Source: an uncultured Magnetospirillum sp.
Lineage (GTDB): Bacteria > Pseudomonadota > Alphaproteobacteria > Rhodospirillales > Magnetospirillaceae
Assembly (NCBI RefSeq): GCF_903853455.1
Contig: NZ_CAINTR010000122.1
Span: 1-37,362, forward strand
Direction of reading: 5' to 3'
Length of the DNA stretch: 37,362 nucleotides
In this document: piece after piece, positions 24,266 through 34,224 of the stretch
Position numbering within the stretch: the stretch's first letter is position 1
Layout of the letters: every line of letters begins with the position of its first letter
The notes under the pieces: generated by a model
What the model was told of the DNA's origin: nothing
The model's database searches: none
Seen by the model: only the letters and a program-made list of their open reading frames with translations
Program-made: the position numbers and the translations under genes

Positions 24266-25258
24266 TCAGCCCCTCAGCACGTAATCGGTCGGCCAATCCT
24301 TGATCTGGTCCCAGTATGTGCGGCCCCAGTCGACCATTTCGGCCAGACCCTCGTCCCAGCCGATCTGGGGCTCCCAGCCCACGTCGCGCTTGATGGCCGA
24401 GGAATCCAGCCAGTAACGGGAATCCTGACCCAGCCGGTCGGGGCTCATCTCGCACAACTGCTCGAACGGCATGTCCAGCGCCTTGGCGGTACGCTCCACC
24501 ACTTCGCGGATGGAGGTCGGCAGGGCCGGCCCGGCATTGTAGGTGACACCCAGCGGCGCCTTTTCGGCCACCAGATGGATGGCGCGGCCCAGGTCGCGGG
24601 CGTGGAGATAGGACTTCTCGGCGCGGCCGCCGCCATGCAGCGGCAGCTTCACGCCTTTGAGACCACACCAGATCGCCTTGGGGATCACCCGGTGCAGCAA
24701 CTGGCCGGGGCAATAGGCGTTGGAGGGGCGGATGATGTTCATGGGGAACTTCAGGAACTTGTGGACCGACATGAGATACATGTCGAACGCCACCTTGGAG
24801 GCGGCATAGGGCGAACTCGGCTTGATCGGCTCGTCTTCCTTGGCGGCATGCTCCACCGAGCCGTACATCTCGGAGGTGCCGATCTGGATGAACCGCTCCA
24901 GCCAGTCGCGCTTCATCAATTCCTCGGACAGCTTGGCCAGCGCCATGGAATTGGTCTCGAAGAAGCGCCAGGAATGCTTCCAGCTGACCGCGCCCTCGCC
25001 TTGCGCCGCGAAGTTGACGATGACGTCCGGCTTCTCCTTGTCCAGCAGCTCCAGCAGCAGGTCCATCTCGTAGGTGACGTGGCGGGCGTGGTACTCGTAG
25101 CCCTCCATCTTGTCGATGCCGAGCGAGAACGGCTCGGGCCGCAGCGGGTTGCGGCCGACGCCGATGACCTTCTTGGGGTTGGCGTGGTCCAGCAGATATT
25201 TGGCGGCATGGATGCCGAAACTGCCGCCGCCGCCGAGAATGCAATAGGTCTTGGACAT
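24266..25258 (-). CDS. NDP-sugar 4,6-dehydratase/epimerase-like SDR protein
   Basis: A 330-aa extended short-chain dehydrogenase. The cofactor loop is CILGGGGSFGIHAAKYLL, a variant of GGxGFIG. 'VIVNFAAQGEGAVSW' is followed by 'QIGTSEMYGSV', where Ser-Glu-Met-Tyr-Gly matches the Thr/Asp-Glu dehydratase signature of RmlB and GDP-mannose dehydratases, and by 'SPYAASKVAFDMYLM' containing the catalytic Tyr-x3-Lys. 'MNIIRPSNAYCPGQ' fits the substrate side. It probably makes a 4-keto-6-deoxy NDP-sugar, the natural substrate for the aminotransferase and perhaps the transketolase encoded downstream. A 61-base gap separates it from the methyltransferase gene. Confidence 0.88.
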   Translation of the reverse strand: MSKTYCILGGGGSFGIHAAKYLLDHANPKKVIGVGRNPLRPEPFSLGIDKMEGYEYHARHVTYEMDLLLELLDKEKPDVIVNFAAQGEGAVSWKHSWRFFETNSMALAKLSEELMKRDWLERFIQIGTSEMYGSVEHAAKEDEPIKPSSPYAASKVAFDMYLMSVHKFLKFPMNIIRPSNAYCPGQLLHRVIPKAIWCGLKGVKLPLHGGGRAEKSYLHARDLGRAIHLVAEKAPLGVTYNAGPALPTSIREVVERTAKALDMPFEQLCEMSPDRLGQDSRYWLDSSAIKRDVGWEPQIGWDEGLAEMVDWGRTYWDQIKDWPTDYVLRG

Positions 25259-25319
25259 GGGAACTCCCCCGCAAATGCTGCGTTCGTTATAGCCGGCCCG
25301 GTCCGGATTGTCAGTGGCC

Positions 25320-25979
25320 CTATTCGATCACCGTCCAATCCCAATCGCCGGTATAGCCGGCCTCGCCGAACACCTTGACCCAGCCGTCGGGATAGTCGTG
25401 GAACTCGGCGGTCAGCACCCAGCTCTCGAAGATCTCCTTCTGCTGGGGGGTGTAGTAGCTGTCCACCACCACGAAGGATTTGGCGCCCTTGCACACCCGC
25501 TCGATCTCGGCCATGCACTTGACGGCGCGCGGACGCGGGAAGTTGTGGATGGTGTTGAGCGACAGGACGCAGTCGAAGGACTTGTCGGGGAACGGCAGCT
25601 TCTCGGCGGTGCCCAGATGCAGCCGGCCGATCACCTCCTCGGGGGCCGTGGTGATGGCGTAGAGCGAGATGTCGAGGCCGAAGGCTTCGAGGCCGGGGCA
25701 TTCCAGCATCAGGTCCTTGACCAGGAAGCCCTTGCCGCACCCCACGTCGAGCACCTTCATGCCCGGCTTCAGGCCGTAATGGGCGATGATGTCGCGGGCC
25801 ACCGCCCGCCAGCGCCCGTCATAGGAATAGCCGCCATAACCGTAGTCGCGCGGCCCGTCCCAGAACATCTCGCCGTACTGCTTGGCGATGGCGATCACCG
25901 CCGGGTCCTTGGCCTCGGCGCGCTTTTCGATGTTGCGCTTGGGCTTGGGCAGCGAACGCAGCAGGTCTACCTGGGCCAT
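25320..25979 (-). CDS. class I SAM-dependent methyltransferase
   Basis: A 219-aa methyltransferase. Motif I is 'MKVLDVGCGKGFLVKDLM', followed by 'GLDISLYAI', 'LHLGTAEKLPFPDKSFDCVL' and 'FVVVDSYYTPQQKEIF'. An aromatic, glycine-rich stretch before the domain (residues ~38-55, 'FWDGPRDYGYGGYSYDGRWR') is unusual and may bind the substrate. The family resembles small methyltransferases found with sugar-nucleotide genes. ATG at 25979 overlaps the stop of the upstream epimerase-like gene (TGATG) with GAGGAG nine bases before it. It probably O- or C-methylates the sugar built by this operon. Confidence 0.88.
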   Translation of the reverse strand: MAQVDLLRSLPKPKRNIEKRAEAKDPAVIAIAKQYGEMFWDGPRDYGYGGYSYDGRWRAVARDIIAHYGLKPGMKVLDVGCGKGFLVKDLMLECPGLEAFGLDISLYAITTAPEEVIGRLHLGTAEKLPFPDKSFDCVLSLNTIHNFPRPRAVKCMAEIERVCKGAKSFVVVDSYYTPQQKEIFESWVLTAEFHDYPDGWVKVFGEAGYTGDWDWTVIE

Positions 25980-26860
25980 CACGGAAACTCCTCGGTCTGC
26001 GCCTTGGCCAAACCGTCGCCGAGGGCGGTATAGCGGAAATCGGGAAAGGCGGCATGGGTGGCGGCGGGGTCGAAGGCGCGGTAGCCGTCATGGGGCATCG
26101 CCCCCTTGCGGGGGCTGCCGGCAATCGCCACCGGCTTGGGCGTCAGGCCCACCACCATCTCGGCGATGGCGCGGAAGCTGGTCACCGTCCCGGTGGCGGC
26201 GTTGAGGGCGCCGACCGAGCGGCGGCACAGGATGCGCCACGCCAGTTCGGCCACGTCGTCCACCGTCACATGGTCGCGCCGTTCCTCGCCCTCGCCGAAC
26301 AGGGTGATGGCCTCGCCCCGGTTGGCTTTGCGGCGGAAGGAATTGGGGCCGTAGCCGTTGTGGGGGTCCTTGGCGCCGTAGACCAGGGTCGGCCGCAGCA
26401 GCGCCAGCGGCGCCGTTACCTCGGCCTGGAACATCAGCTCGCGGGCCAGATGCATGGCGCCGTGCAGGCTGCCGGGGACCGCGAGGGCCGCTTCGGTCAT
26501 GGGGTGGTCGAAGTCGCCGTAGATGGCATCCGAGCCGATATTGACCACATGGGCGACCGGCGCCTTGGCCAGGGCGGTCACCATGGCCAGCGCCATGGTG
26601 ATGTTGTCCTTCAGCATGGCGGCGGTCTTGACCGGCGCCAGGGCGGAGACCGCGACGAAGCTGTCGCCGGGACACAGCAGCGCCGCCAACCGGTCGGCGG
26701 CGTCGGCGGCCAGCAGGTCGACCTCGCGCCGGGTCAGCGCCAGCACCGAGACGCCGTCCCGCCGCAGCCGCTCGACGATGGCGCCGCCGATGAACCCGCC
26801 GGCCCCCATCACCACGACACGAGCGGGCTTGACCGCGATGGGATTGAGGTGATGGAGCAC
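25979..26860 (-). CDS. NAD(P)-dependent epimerase/dehydratase-family protein lacking the Tyr-x3-Lys motif
   Basis: A 293-aa extended SDR protein. The Rossmann loop is 'VVVMGAGGFIGGAIVERLRR', then 'HVVNIGSDAIYGDFDHPMTE', 'LALLRPTLVYGAKDPHNGYG', 'DHVTVDDVAELAWRIL' and 'NAATGTVTSF', all standard. At the catalytic position, however, the sequence is 'GSLHGAMHLARELM': His replaces the Tyr and His the Lys of Tyr-x3-Lys. The protein may use other chemistry or serve as a binding or regulatory protein. GTG at 26860 is chosen because GGGGGA lies about seven bases upstream; the open frame continues far upstream but only antisense to tviB. It is the first gene of the minus-strand operon. Confidence 0.85.
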   Translation of the reverse strand: MLHHLNPIAVKPARVVVMGAGGFIGGAIVERLRRDGVSVLALTRREVDLLAADAADRLAALLCPGDSFVAVSALAPVKTAAMLKDNITMALAMVTALAKAPVAHVVNIGSDAIYGDFDHPMTEAALAVPGSLHGAMHLARELMFQAEVTAPLALLRPTLVYGAKDPHNGYGPNSFRRKANRGEAITLFGEGEERRDHVTVDDVAELAWRILCRRSVGALNAATGTVTSFRAIAEMVVGLTPKPVAIAGSPRKGAMPHDGYRAFDPAATHAAFPDFRYTALGDGLAKAQTEEFP

Positions 26861-26889
26861 GGGTTTTCCCCCTGAAATGGACGCGGGTA

Positions 26890-26918
26890 CTGATATCAGA
26901 CCGGTGCGGAGGGGGCAA
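26890..26918 (-). promoter_or_regulatory. candidate promoter for the minus-strand sugar operon
   Basis: On the minus strand TTGCCC (26918-26913) is followed after 17 bases by TATCAG (26895-26890), each matching the sigma-70 consensus at four of six positions. The -10 overlaps a 10-bp perfect palindrome, CTGATATCAG (26890-26899), a possible operator. It lies about 30 bases before the GTG at 26860. Confidence 0.3.
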
Positions 26919-26969
26919 CCATGGCTCCGGGCGGCGCCTTGCTTTCGGAGGTAGGCCTGCCCGGGTTTC

Positions 26970-26997
26970 TTGACTTTGGCCGGGCGGCGGATGAAAT
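26970..26997 (+). promoter_or_regulatory. candidate promoter for tviB and downstream genes
   Basis: TTGACT (26970-26975) and TGAAAT (26992-26997) are spaced by 16 bases and lie about 30 bases before the tviB ATG. The -35 matches five of six consensus positions, the -10 four of six. It sits in the 168-bp divergent gap with the epimerase-like gene. Confidence 0.35.
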
Positions 26998-27028
26998 AGT
27001 GGCCCGTCGCATGCTTCGAGAGCGTTTC

Positions 27029-28297
<1,269 letters not shown>

Positions 28298-28301
28298 CGC
28301 C

Positions 28302-29255
28302 GTGAAAATCCTGTTCGTCACCGCCAGCCGCATTGGCGACGCGGTGTTGTCCACCGGGCTGTTGGCTTATCTGGCGGCGCGCTATCCCGCTGCCCGTTTC
28401 ACCGTCGCCTGCGGTGCCGCCGCCGCCGATCTGTTCGCCGCCGCCCCCTTCGTCGAGCGGGTGATCCCCATGGTCAAGCGCCGCCGCGCCGGCCATTGGC
28501 TGGACCTGTGGCGCCAAACGGTCGGGCATGTCTGGCACATGGTGGTCGATCTGCGCGGTTCGGCCCTGGCTTATGCGGTGCCGACTCTGCGGCGACGGGT
28601 GGTGACCTCGTCGTGGGAGCCGCGGCATCGGGTGGCCCATCTGTCGCGGGTGCTGGGGCCGGAGCAGCAGCCCTTGCCTCCCCAATTGTGGACCACGGCC
28701 GAACAGGATCGGAGAGCGGCCGGGTTGGTCGCCGAGGGCGGTCGGGTGATCGCGGTTGGACCCGGCGCCAATTGGGGCGCCAAGCAATGGCCGCCGGATC
28801 GCTTCGCCGCCGTCGTCGCCCGGCTGACCGCCGCCGACGGCATCCTTCCAGGCGCCCGCGTCGCGGTCTTCGCCGCGGCGTCCGAACGTGCCGCCATCCT
28901 GCCGATGATCGAATCGGTGCCGGTCGAGCGGCGGATCGATCTGGTCGGCGCGGTGGACCTGGCCACCGCCGCCGCCTGCCTGCGGCGATGCGACCTCTAT
29001 GTCGGCAACGATTCCGGGCTGATGCACATTGCCGCCGCCGTCGGTATTCCGACGCTGGGCCTGTTTGGCCCCAGCTCAGAGGTGTTCTACGGCCCCTGGG
29101 GGGAGCAGGGCGCCAGCGTCCGGGGACCGCGCTCGTTCGAGGACATCTGCCACGCCCCCGATTACGATTACCGGAGCCAGGAGTGCATGATGCTCGACCT
29201 CGCGGTCGATAAGGTCGTCGCGGCGGCCGAGCGGCTCTGGGCGGGGCGGGGGTAG
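28302..29255 (+). CDS. family 9 glycosyltransferase (heptosyltransferase family)
   Basis: A 317-aa GT-B protein of the ADP-heptose:LPS heptosyltransferase family. 'KILFVTASRIGDAVLSTGLL' is the usual N-terminal acceptor-side motif (with the conserved Asp). The C-terminal half has 'IAVGPGANWGAKQWPPDRFA' and 'YVGNDSGLMHIAAAVGIPTL' followed by 'GLFGPSSEVFYGPWG', typical of GT9. Members outside heptose transfer are known, so the donor is uncertain, although the GmhA-like gene at 14753 would fit a heptose. GTG at 28302 follows the tviB stop by four bases; no ATG fits. Confidence 0.9.
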   Translation: MKILFVTASRIGDAVLSTGLLAYLAARYPAARFTVACGAAAADLFAAAPFVERVIPMVKRRRAGHWLDLWRQTVGHVWHMVVDLRGSALAYAVPTLRRRVVTSSWEPRHRVAHLSRVLGPEQQPLPPQLWTTAEQDRRAAGLVAEGGRVIAVGPGANWGAKQWPPDRFAAVVARLTAADGILPGARVAVFAAASERAAILPMIESVPVERRIDLVGAVDLATAAACLRRCDLYVGNDSGLMHIAAAVGIPTLGLFGPSSEVFYGPWGEQGASVRGPRSFEDICHAPDYDYRSQECMMLDLAVDKVVAAAERLWAGRG

Positions 29256-29260
29256 CGGGC

Positions 29261-30133
29261 ATGTCGATCCTCGACCGGGTAACCGAAAGCAATGCCAACC
29301 CACCCGGGGCGGTGCTGCCGTTCATGGTGGGGGACCGCCGGATTGGCTGGGTGCCGCGCCTGTTCGCGCCGCGTCTGGCCCGCTTCGGCGACCTGTTCAA
29401 GGTGGAGGAGGGGCGGGTCGTCCTGCTGCGGCCCGAGATCGGCTTCGAGGCGCTGACCAGCGAAATCGAGGCGGCGTTGCGGCAGCTCTACGACGAGGAC
29501 CGCGCCGGCTTCGGCCTGTGGTCGGGGGAGCGGCTGCCGTTTCCCGGTTTTCCCGGTCGCCACCTCTTCGCCCTGGAGCGGGCGGCGGCCACGGCGCTGG
29601 GGGTGTTCGGCCGGGGCGCCCATGTCAACTGCTTCACCCGTCGGGGTGGCGTCACCCGCATGTGGGTGGCGCGGCGGCCCTGGGATGCCTTTCAGGCGCC
29701 GGGGAAACTGGATCAGGCGGCGGCAGGTTCGGTGGCCAACGGCCGGAGCGTCCGCGAGACCCTGCGCGACGAAGCCTGGGACGAGGCCGGCATTCCCCCG
29801 GACCTGTCGGACCGGGCGGTGGCGGTCGGCGCCGTCGGGTTCTTCCTGGCCGACTCCCACACGGTGCGTCACGGCTCCAATCTGTGCTTCGACCTGGAAC
29901 TGCCGTCGGACTTCGTTCCGGTCAACGGCGATGGCGAGGTGGCCGAGTTCCTGCTGTTCGACCTGGCCGATCTTCGCGACCTGCTGGAGCGCGAGGCGGC
30001 GTTCAAATGGGACGCCGGACTGGTGGTGATCGACTTCCTGATCCGCCACGGCGTGATCGAGCACGATTATCCCGGCTATCTCGAGATCGTGTCCGGCCTG
30101 CGCGGCTGGCTGCCGTCCGGCGGAGGCCGCTGA
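29261..30133 (+). CDS. DUF4743/Nudix-domain protein
   Basis: A 290-aa protein with an N-terminal DUF4743-like half ('FMVGDRRIGWVPRLFAPRLA') and a C-terminal Nudix domain, the arrangement of thiamine-pyrophosphokinase-related Nudix proteins. The box region reads 'AAGSVANGRSVRETLRDEAW' followed by DEAGI, a divergent version of REUXEEXGU (Asp at the Arg and first Glu positions). 'WDAFQAPGKLDQ' precedes it, as in the TPK-type family. Activity is probably hydrolysis of a nucleoside diphosphate derivative; any role in glycan synthesis is unclear and it may be a passenger. It starts five bases after the GT9 stop. Confidence 0.85.
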   Translation: MSILDRVTESNANPPGAVLPFMVGDRRIGWVPRLFAPRLARFGDLFKVEEGRVVLLRPEIGFEALTSEIEAALRQLYDEDRAGFGLWSGERLPFPGFPGRHLFALERAAATALGVFGRGAHVNCFTRRGGVTRMWVARRPWDAFQAPGKLDQAAAGSVANGRSVRETLRDEAWDEAGIPPDLSDRAVAVGAVGFFLADSHTVRHGSNLCFDLELPSDFVPVNGDGEVAEFLLFDLADLRDLLEREAAFKWDAGLVVIDFLIRHGVIEHDYPGYLEIVSGLRGWLPSGGGR

Positions 30134-30135
30134 CC

Positions 30136-32064
30136 ATGTGCGGCATCGCCGGTTTCGTCGATCCCTCCCCTGGGCGTCCCGACGCGGCGACCTTGCGCGC
30201 CGTCGGCGGCGCGATGACCGACACCCTGGCCCATCGCGGTCCCGACGGCGACGGGCTGTGGAGCGACGCCGAGGCGGGGGTCTGCCTCGGCCATCGGCGG
30301 CTGGCGGTGGTGGACCTGTCGCCGGCCGGGCATCAACCCATGGAATCGGCCTGCGGCCGTCTGGTCGTCACCTATAACGGCGAAATCTACAACTGCCCGG
30401 AGTTGCGCCGCGAGCTGGAAGCCGCCGGCGTGGCGTTCCGGGGCCATTCCGACACCGAGGTGATTGTCGAAGCCTGCGTCCGCTGGGGGGTGGAAGAGAC
30501 GGTGGCCCGGCTGATGGGCATGTTCGCCTTCGCCCTGTGGGATCGCTCGGCCCGCCGGTTGTGGCTGGTGCGCGACCGCATGGGGATCAAGCCGCTTTAC
30601 TGGTCGCTCCAGGGCGGCGTGCTGCTGTTCGGCTCGGAGCTGAAGGCGCTGCGGGTCCATCCGGCCTGGCGGGGCGAGGTCGACCGCGACGCCCTGTCGG
30701 CCTTCTTGCGGTTCTGCTACGTGCCGGCGCCGCGCAGCATCTGGCGCGGCGTCCAGAAACTGCAACCCGGCCGCATCCTGTCGTGGAGCCCGGGGGCGGA
30801 GCCCACCCTTACGACCTATTGGGACCTGCGCCGGCTGGCCCAGGGCGGTCATGCCGCCATGACCGCCGACGAGGCGGTGGACCAACTCGACGTCTTGCTG
30901 CGCGACGCGGTGGGGCGGCACATGGTCTCCGACGTGCCGCTGGGGGCCTTCCTGTCCGGCGGCATCGATTCCTCGGCGGTGGTGGCGCTGATGCAGGCCC
31001 AGAGCAGCCGGCCGGTCCGCACCTTTTCCATCGGCTTCGCCGAGGCCGCCTACGACGAATCTCCCCATGCGCGGGCGGTAGCCCGGCATCTCGGCACCGA
31101 TCACACCGAGCTGATCGTGGAACCGCGCCACGCCCTGGAGGTGATCCCCGGTCTGGCGCGGCATTACGACGAGCCGTTCGGCGATTCGTCGCAGATCCCC
31201 ACCCTGCTGGTGTCGGAACTGGCACGCCGCCACGTCACGGTGGCCCTGTCGGGCGACGGCGGCGACGAGCTGTTCGCCGGCTATACCCGCTACACCGTGG
31301 CGCGGCGCTTCGGCGGCGCCCTGGCGGCGACGCCGGTCTGGCTGCGGCGGCTGGCGGCCAGGGCGGTCACGGCGGTTCCATCGCGGGGATGGGACGCCCT
31401 GTTCGAATTCGTGCCGGGGCGGCTGCGGCCCAGCCATCCCGGCGACCGCCTGCATAAGCTGGCCGAGGTGCTGGCGGTGGCCAGTTCCGACGCATTCTAC
31501 GGCCGGCTGGTGTCGCACTGGCACCAGCCCGACCGGGTGGTGGTCGGCGGGCACCAGCCCGTCACCCTGGTGGATGATCCGGCCCTGGTCGGCGAAGTGC
31601 CCGATTTCGTCGAGCGCATGCAGGTGCGCGACATGCTGACCTATCTGCCCGACGACATCCTGGTGAAGGTCGACCGCGCCAGCATGGCGGTGGCGCTGGA
31701 GGCCCGCGTGCCGCTGCTGGACCACCGGGTGGTGGAATTCGCCCTGGCCCAGCCGCGCGCGCTTGGGATCCGCCACGGCCAGGGCAAATGGGCGCTGCGC
31801 CAGGTGCTGCACCGCTACGTCCCGGCGGCGCTGGTGGAGCGGCCCAAGATGGGGTTCGGCGTGCCCATCGACGCCTGGCTGCGCGGGCCGCTCAGGGATT
31901 GGGCCGAGGCCTTGCTGGACGAGCGGCGCCTGCGCCACGAGGGCTATTTCGATCCCGCTCCCATCCGCACGCTGTGGTCCCGGCATCTGGCCGGCACCGT
32001 CAACGGGCAATACGCTCTGTGGGACGTGCTGATGTTCCAGCAATGGCTGGAGAGCCAGTCATGA
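30136..32064 (+). CDS. asnB: asparagine-synthetase-like glutamine-dependent amidotransferase
   Basis: A 642-aa AsnB-family protein. The glutaminase domain starts with Met-Cys2 ('MCGIAGFVDP') and contains 'LAHRGPDGDG', 'GHRRLAVVDLSPAGHQPM' and 'VTYNGEIYNCPELR'. The synthetase domain has the PP-loop SGGIDS (274-279), 'LSGDGGDELFAGYTRY' and 'DILVKVDRASMAVALEARVP'. Members in polysaccharide loci (WbpS, WbtH) are linked to amidating uronic acids, and the upstream tviB would supply such an acid. Housekeeping asparagine synthesis is the alternative. ATG at 30136 is fixed by the N-terminal cysteine; the stop overlaps the next start (ATGA). Confidence 0.93.
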   Translation: MCGIAGFVDPSPGRPDAATLRAVGGAMTDTLAHRGPDGDGLWSDAEAGVCLGHRRLAVVDLSPAGHQPMESACGRLVVTYNGEIYNCPELRRELEAAGVAFRGHSDTEVIVEACVRWGVEETVARLMGMFAFALWDRSARRLWLVRDRMGIKPLYWSLQGGVLLFGSELKALRVHPAWRGEVDRDALSAFLRFCYVPAPRSIWRGVQKLQPGRILSWSPGAEPTLTTYWDLRRLAQGGHAAMTADEAVDQLDVLLRDAVGRHMVSDVPLGAFLSGGIDSSAVVALMQAQSSRPVRTFSIGFAEAAYDESPHARAVARHLGTDHTELIVEPRHALEVIPGLARHYDEPFGDSSQIPTLLVSELARRHVTVALSGDGGDELFAGYTRYTVARRFGGALAATPVWLRRLAARAVTAVPSRGWDALFEFVPGRLRPSHPGDRLHKLAEVLAVASSDAFYGRLVSHWHQPDRVVVGGHQPVTLVDDPALVGEVPDFVERMQVRDMLTYLPDDILVKVDRASMAVALEARVPLLDHRVVEFALAQPRALGIRHGQGKWALRQVLHRYVPAALVERPKMGFGVPIDAWLRGPLRDWAEALLDERRLRHEGYFDPAPIRTLWSRHLAGTVNGQYALWDVLMFQQWLESQS

Positions 32065-33515
32065 ACGCCTGGACGGCGGGGCGCCGGATGGAATGGAGCG
32101 GCTTGGCGACGCTGGCTGTGGCCAAGCTGGTTCTGCTGGCGGTCTTCGGGCCGCTGACCGAGTTCGACTGGGGCAGTTACAGCGATTTCGCCGACATCAT
32201 CCTCCATCAGCGGGCCTGGCTGAGCGATGCGGGCCTCAGCGGTAACGCCACGCCCATGACCATCTTCCGCTCCATGGGCTATCCGCTGGTGGTGGCCGGC
32301 TTTCGCGGGGTGTTCGGCGACGGGCCGTCGCATCTGGTGTTGCTGGTGCTGTTTCAGATCGCGGCGTCGCTGGGTGTCACCGTCTTGGTCTGGCGGTTGG
32401 CGTTGGCGGTGCTGGGATCGCGCCGGCTGGCCCTGCTGGCCGCCGCCGGGCACGCCACCGCCATCGGCGTCCTGTACGACCAGATGCTGCTCAGCGACAG
32501 CCTCTATTCCAGCCTGTTCATCACCTGCTGGTCGGTGCCGCTGATCGGCCTGCTGGAGCGGCGGCCGGCGGGGCGGGCGATGTTGGCCGGGCTGGGGGGG
32601 CTATTCGCCTTTTCGTGCCTGATCCGCGGCACCGGCCTGCCCTTCGTCGTGTTCGTGCTGCCGGCGATGGTGGCATGGGCGCGGATCGGACGCCGGGCTG
32701 GGCCGTGGGTGGTGGCGGTGGCGATCTTCCTCGCTCCGGTCGTCGCGACGATCGGCACGCTTACCGTCTGGAACCATGCCCGTTCCGGCTCTTGGGTCAT
32801 GACCACCGGCGCTCAGTTCGTGATGATCCAGCCGCTGGTCAAGGCGGCGGGACGTGGCCACGACGTCTTCGACGGCGACACCCCCATCGACGTCCTGGCC
32901 CATGAGCGGTTGAAGACCTACCAGTACCCGGAAGTGGTCGAGATCGTCGGGGATCTGTTCAGCCGCTACCATCTGGACGCGGTCGCCTCGGCCGAGTTGC
33001 ACAAGCAGGTCTATTTTCGGGCCTGGCGCCGCCATCCCTGGGCGATGGTCGAGAACACGGTCAACAATTTCAACAACAGCGTCATCCTCCAGTTCCTCGA
33101 CCCCCTGGACAACGCCTCGTTCTACGCCCGGCTGGCCACGGGCCATCGTCTGGTCCCCGCCGACATCCCCCACGCCATGGAGGCGTTCAAGGACGGCGAC
33201 GCCGTCGCCGTGGCGCTGTTCGTCGCCGCCATTCCGCTCCGGATCGGGGCCTATGGCCTGATGGCGGTTCTGGCACTGGGGGGGCTTGGTCTGTTGGGCC
33301 GAAGCGTGCGGACGCGGCCGGCGCGCGAGGCGGTGGCGGCAGTGTGGCTCTGGGCGATGTTTTTCGGGTATACCCTGTCGCTGTGCGCCATTCACATGGT
33401 GGGGCGTTTCATGCCGGCCATCCTGCCCGCCGGTCTGATCGCCGCCTTGTTCCTGGCCCGCCCGCTTTTCGCCGCCTTGCCCTTCCGCCGCCGGTGCACC
33501 GTTTCCCATGTCTGA
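32061..33515 (+). CDS. multi-spanning membrane protein, GT-C/ArnT-like glycosyltransferase
   Basis: A 484-aa protein with ten or more hydrophobic segments. Near the start, 'PLTEFDWGSYSDFADII' has the acidic periplasmic loop placement seen in ArnT/PMT-type GT-C enzymes, which use polyprenyl-phosphate sugars. 'YDQMLLSDSLYSSLFITCW' contains the second acidic loop motif, and 'SCLIRGTGLPFVVFVLP' is also typical. A soluble loop occupies about residues 250-370. It would transfer a sugar or other group on the periplasmic side. ATG at 32061 overlaps the asnB stop; the next gene starts eight bases before its end. The GT2-GtrA fusion two genes on could supply its polyprenyl-phosphate sugar donor. Confidence 0.82.
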   Translation: MNAWTAGRRMEWSGLATLAVAKLVLLAVFGPLTEFDWGSYSDFADIILHQRAWLSDAGLSGNATPMTIFRSMGYPLVVAGFRGVFGDGPSHLVLLVLFQIAASLGVTVLVWRLALAVLGSRRLALLAAAGHATAIGVLYDQMLLSDSLYSSLFITCWSVPLIGLLERRPAGRAMLAGLGGLFAFSCLIRGTGLPFVVFVLPAMVAWARIGRRAGPWVVAVAIFLAPVVATIGTLTVWNHARSGSWVMTTGAQFVMIQPLVKAAGRGHDVFDGDTPIDVLAHERLKTYQYPEVVEIVGDLFSRYHLDAVASAELHKQVYFRAWRRHPWAMVENTVNNFNNSVILQFLDPLDNASFYARLATGHRLVPADIPHAMEAFKDGDAVAVALFVAAIPLRIGAYGLMAVLALGGLGLLGRSVRTRPAREAVAAVWLWAMFFGYTLSLCAIHMVGRFMPAILPAGLIAALFLARPLFAALPFRRRCTVSHV

Positions 33516-34224
33516 GCCCTCCGACTTCAACTACGATTCCATCCCGGTCGGCTATTACGATCAGGCTTTCCATCGCCGGGCCGGGGTGCAGTCCAAGTGG
33601 CACCACCTCAAATTCGACCGGGTGCGGGCCGAGATCGCCGGTCGCCGCGCCCATCTCGATATCGGCTGCGGCGCCGGCACCTTTATCGGCACCCTGGACG
33701 GCGAGGCCGAGGTGGTGGGCGTGGATCTGGCCGAGGCGCAGATCGCCTTCGCCCGCAGCCGGTACCAGACCGAGCGGCATCGGTTCGAGGTGGTCGCCCC
33801 CGGTCCGCTGCCGTTCGCCGACAGCCGCTTCGATCTGGTGACCATCATCGAACTGGTGGAGCATCTCGACCCGGACGCCGCCGCCGCCCTGCTGCGCGAG
33901 GCGCATCGGGTGCTGGCGCCGGGCGGGCGGCTGGTGGTCTCCACCCCCAACTACCGCAGCCTGTGGCCGCTGCTGGAGGCCATGGTCAACCGGTTGGGCG
34001 AAGTGTCCTACGCCGAACAGCACGTCAACCGCTTCAACCGTCGTCGGCTGGCCGACCTGCTGCGGCGGACGGGGTTCCGCGACGTCACGGTCGAGGGCTT
34101 CATGCTGGCCGCCTCCTTCACGGCTCCCCTGGGCTGGGACCTGGCCGACCGGGTCGCGGCGGTGGAGCCGCATGCCCTGGTCGATCGGTTCGGCTTTCTG
34201 CTGCTGGGCGTCGGAGAGAAATGA
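33508..34224 (+). CDS. class I SAM-dependent methyltransferase
   Basis: A 238-aa protein with a Methyltransf_11/23-type domain: 'HLDIGCGAGTFIGTLDG' is motif I, followed by 'VGVDLAEAQIAFARSRYQ', 'LPFADSRFDLVTIIELVEHL' and 'VLAPGGRLVVSTPNYRSLWP'. The N-terminal 'YDSIPVGYYDQAFHRRAGVQ' stretch is typical of methyltransferases near dolichol-phosphate-mannose-synthase-like genes. It overlaps the GT-C-like gene by eight bases and its stop overlaps the next ATG, so translation is coupled on both sides. Probably modifies a lipid-linked sugar; the substrate is inferred from context only. Confidence 0.88.
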   Translation: MSEPSDFNYDSIPVGYYDQAFHRRAGVQSKWHHLKFDRVRAEIAGRRAHLDIGCGAGTFIGTLDGEAEVVGVDLAEAQIAFARSRYQTERHRFEVVAPGPLPFADSRFDLVTIIELVEHLDPDAAAALLREAHRVLAPGGRLVVSTPNYRSLWPLLEAMVNRLGEVSYAEQHVNRFNRRRLADLLRRTGFRDVTVEGFMLAASFTAPLGWDLADRVAAVEPHALVDRFGFLLLGVGEK

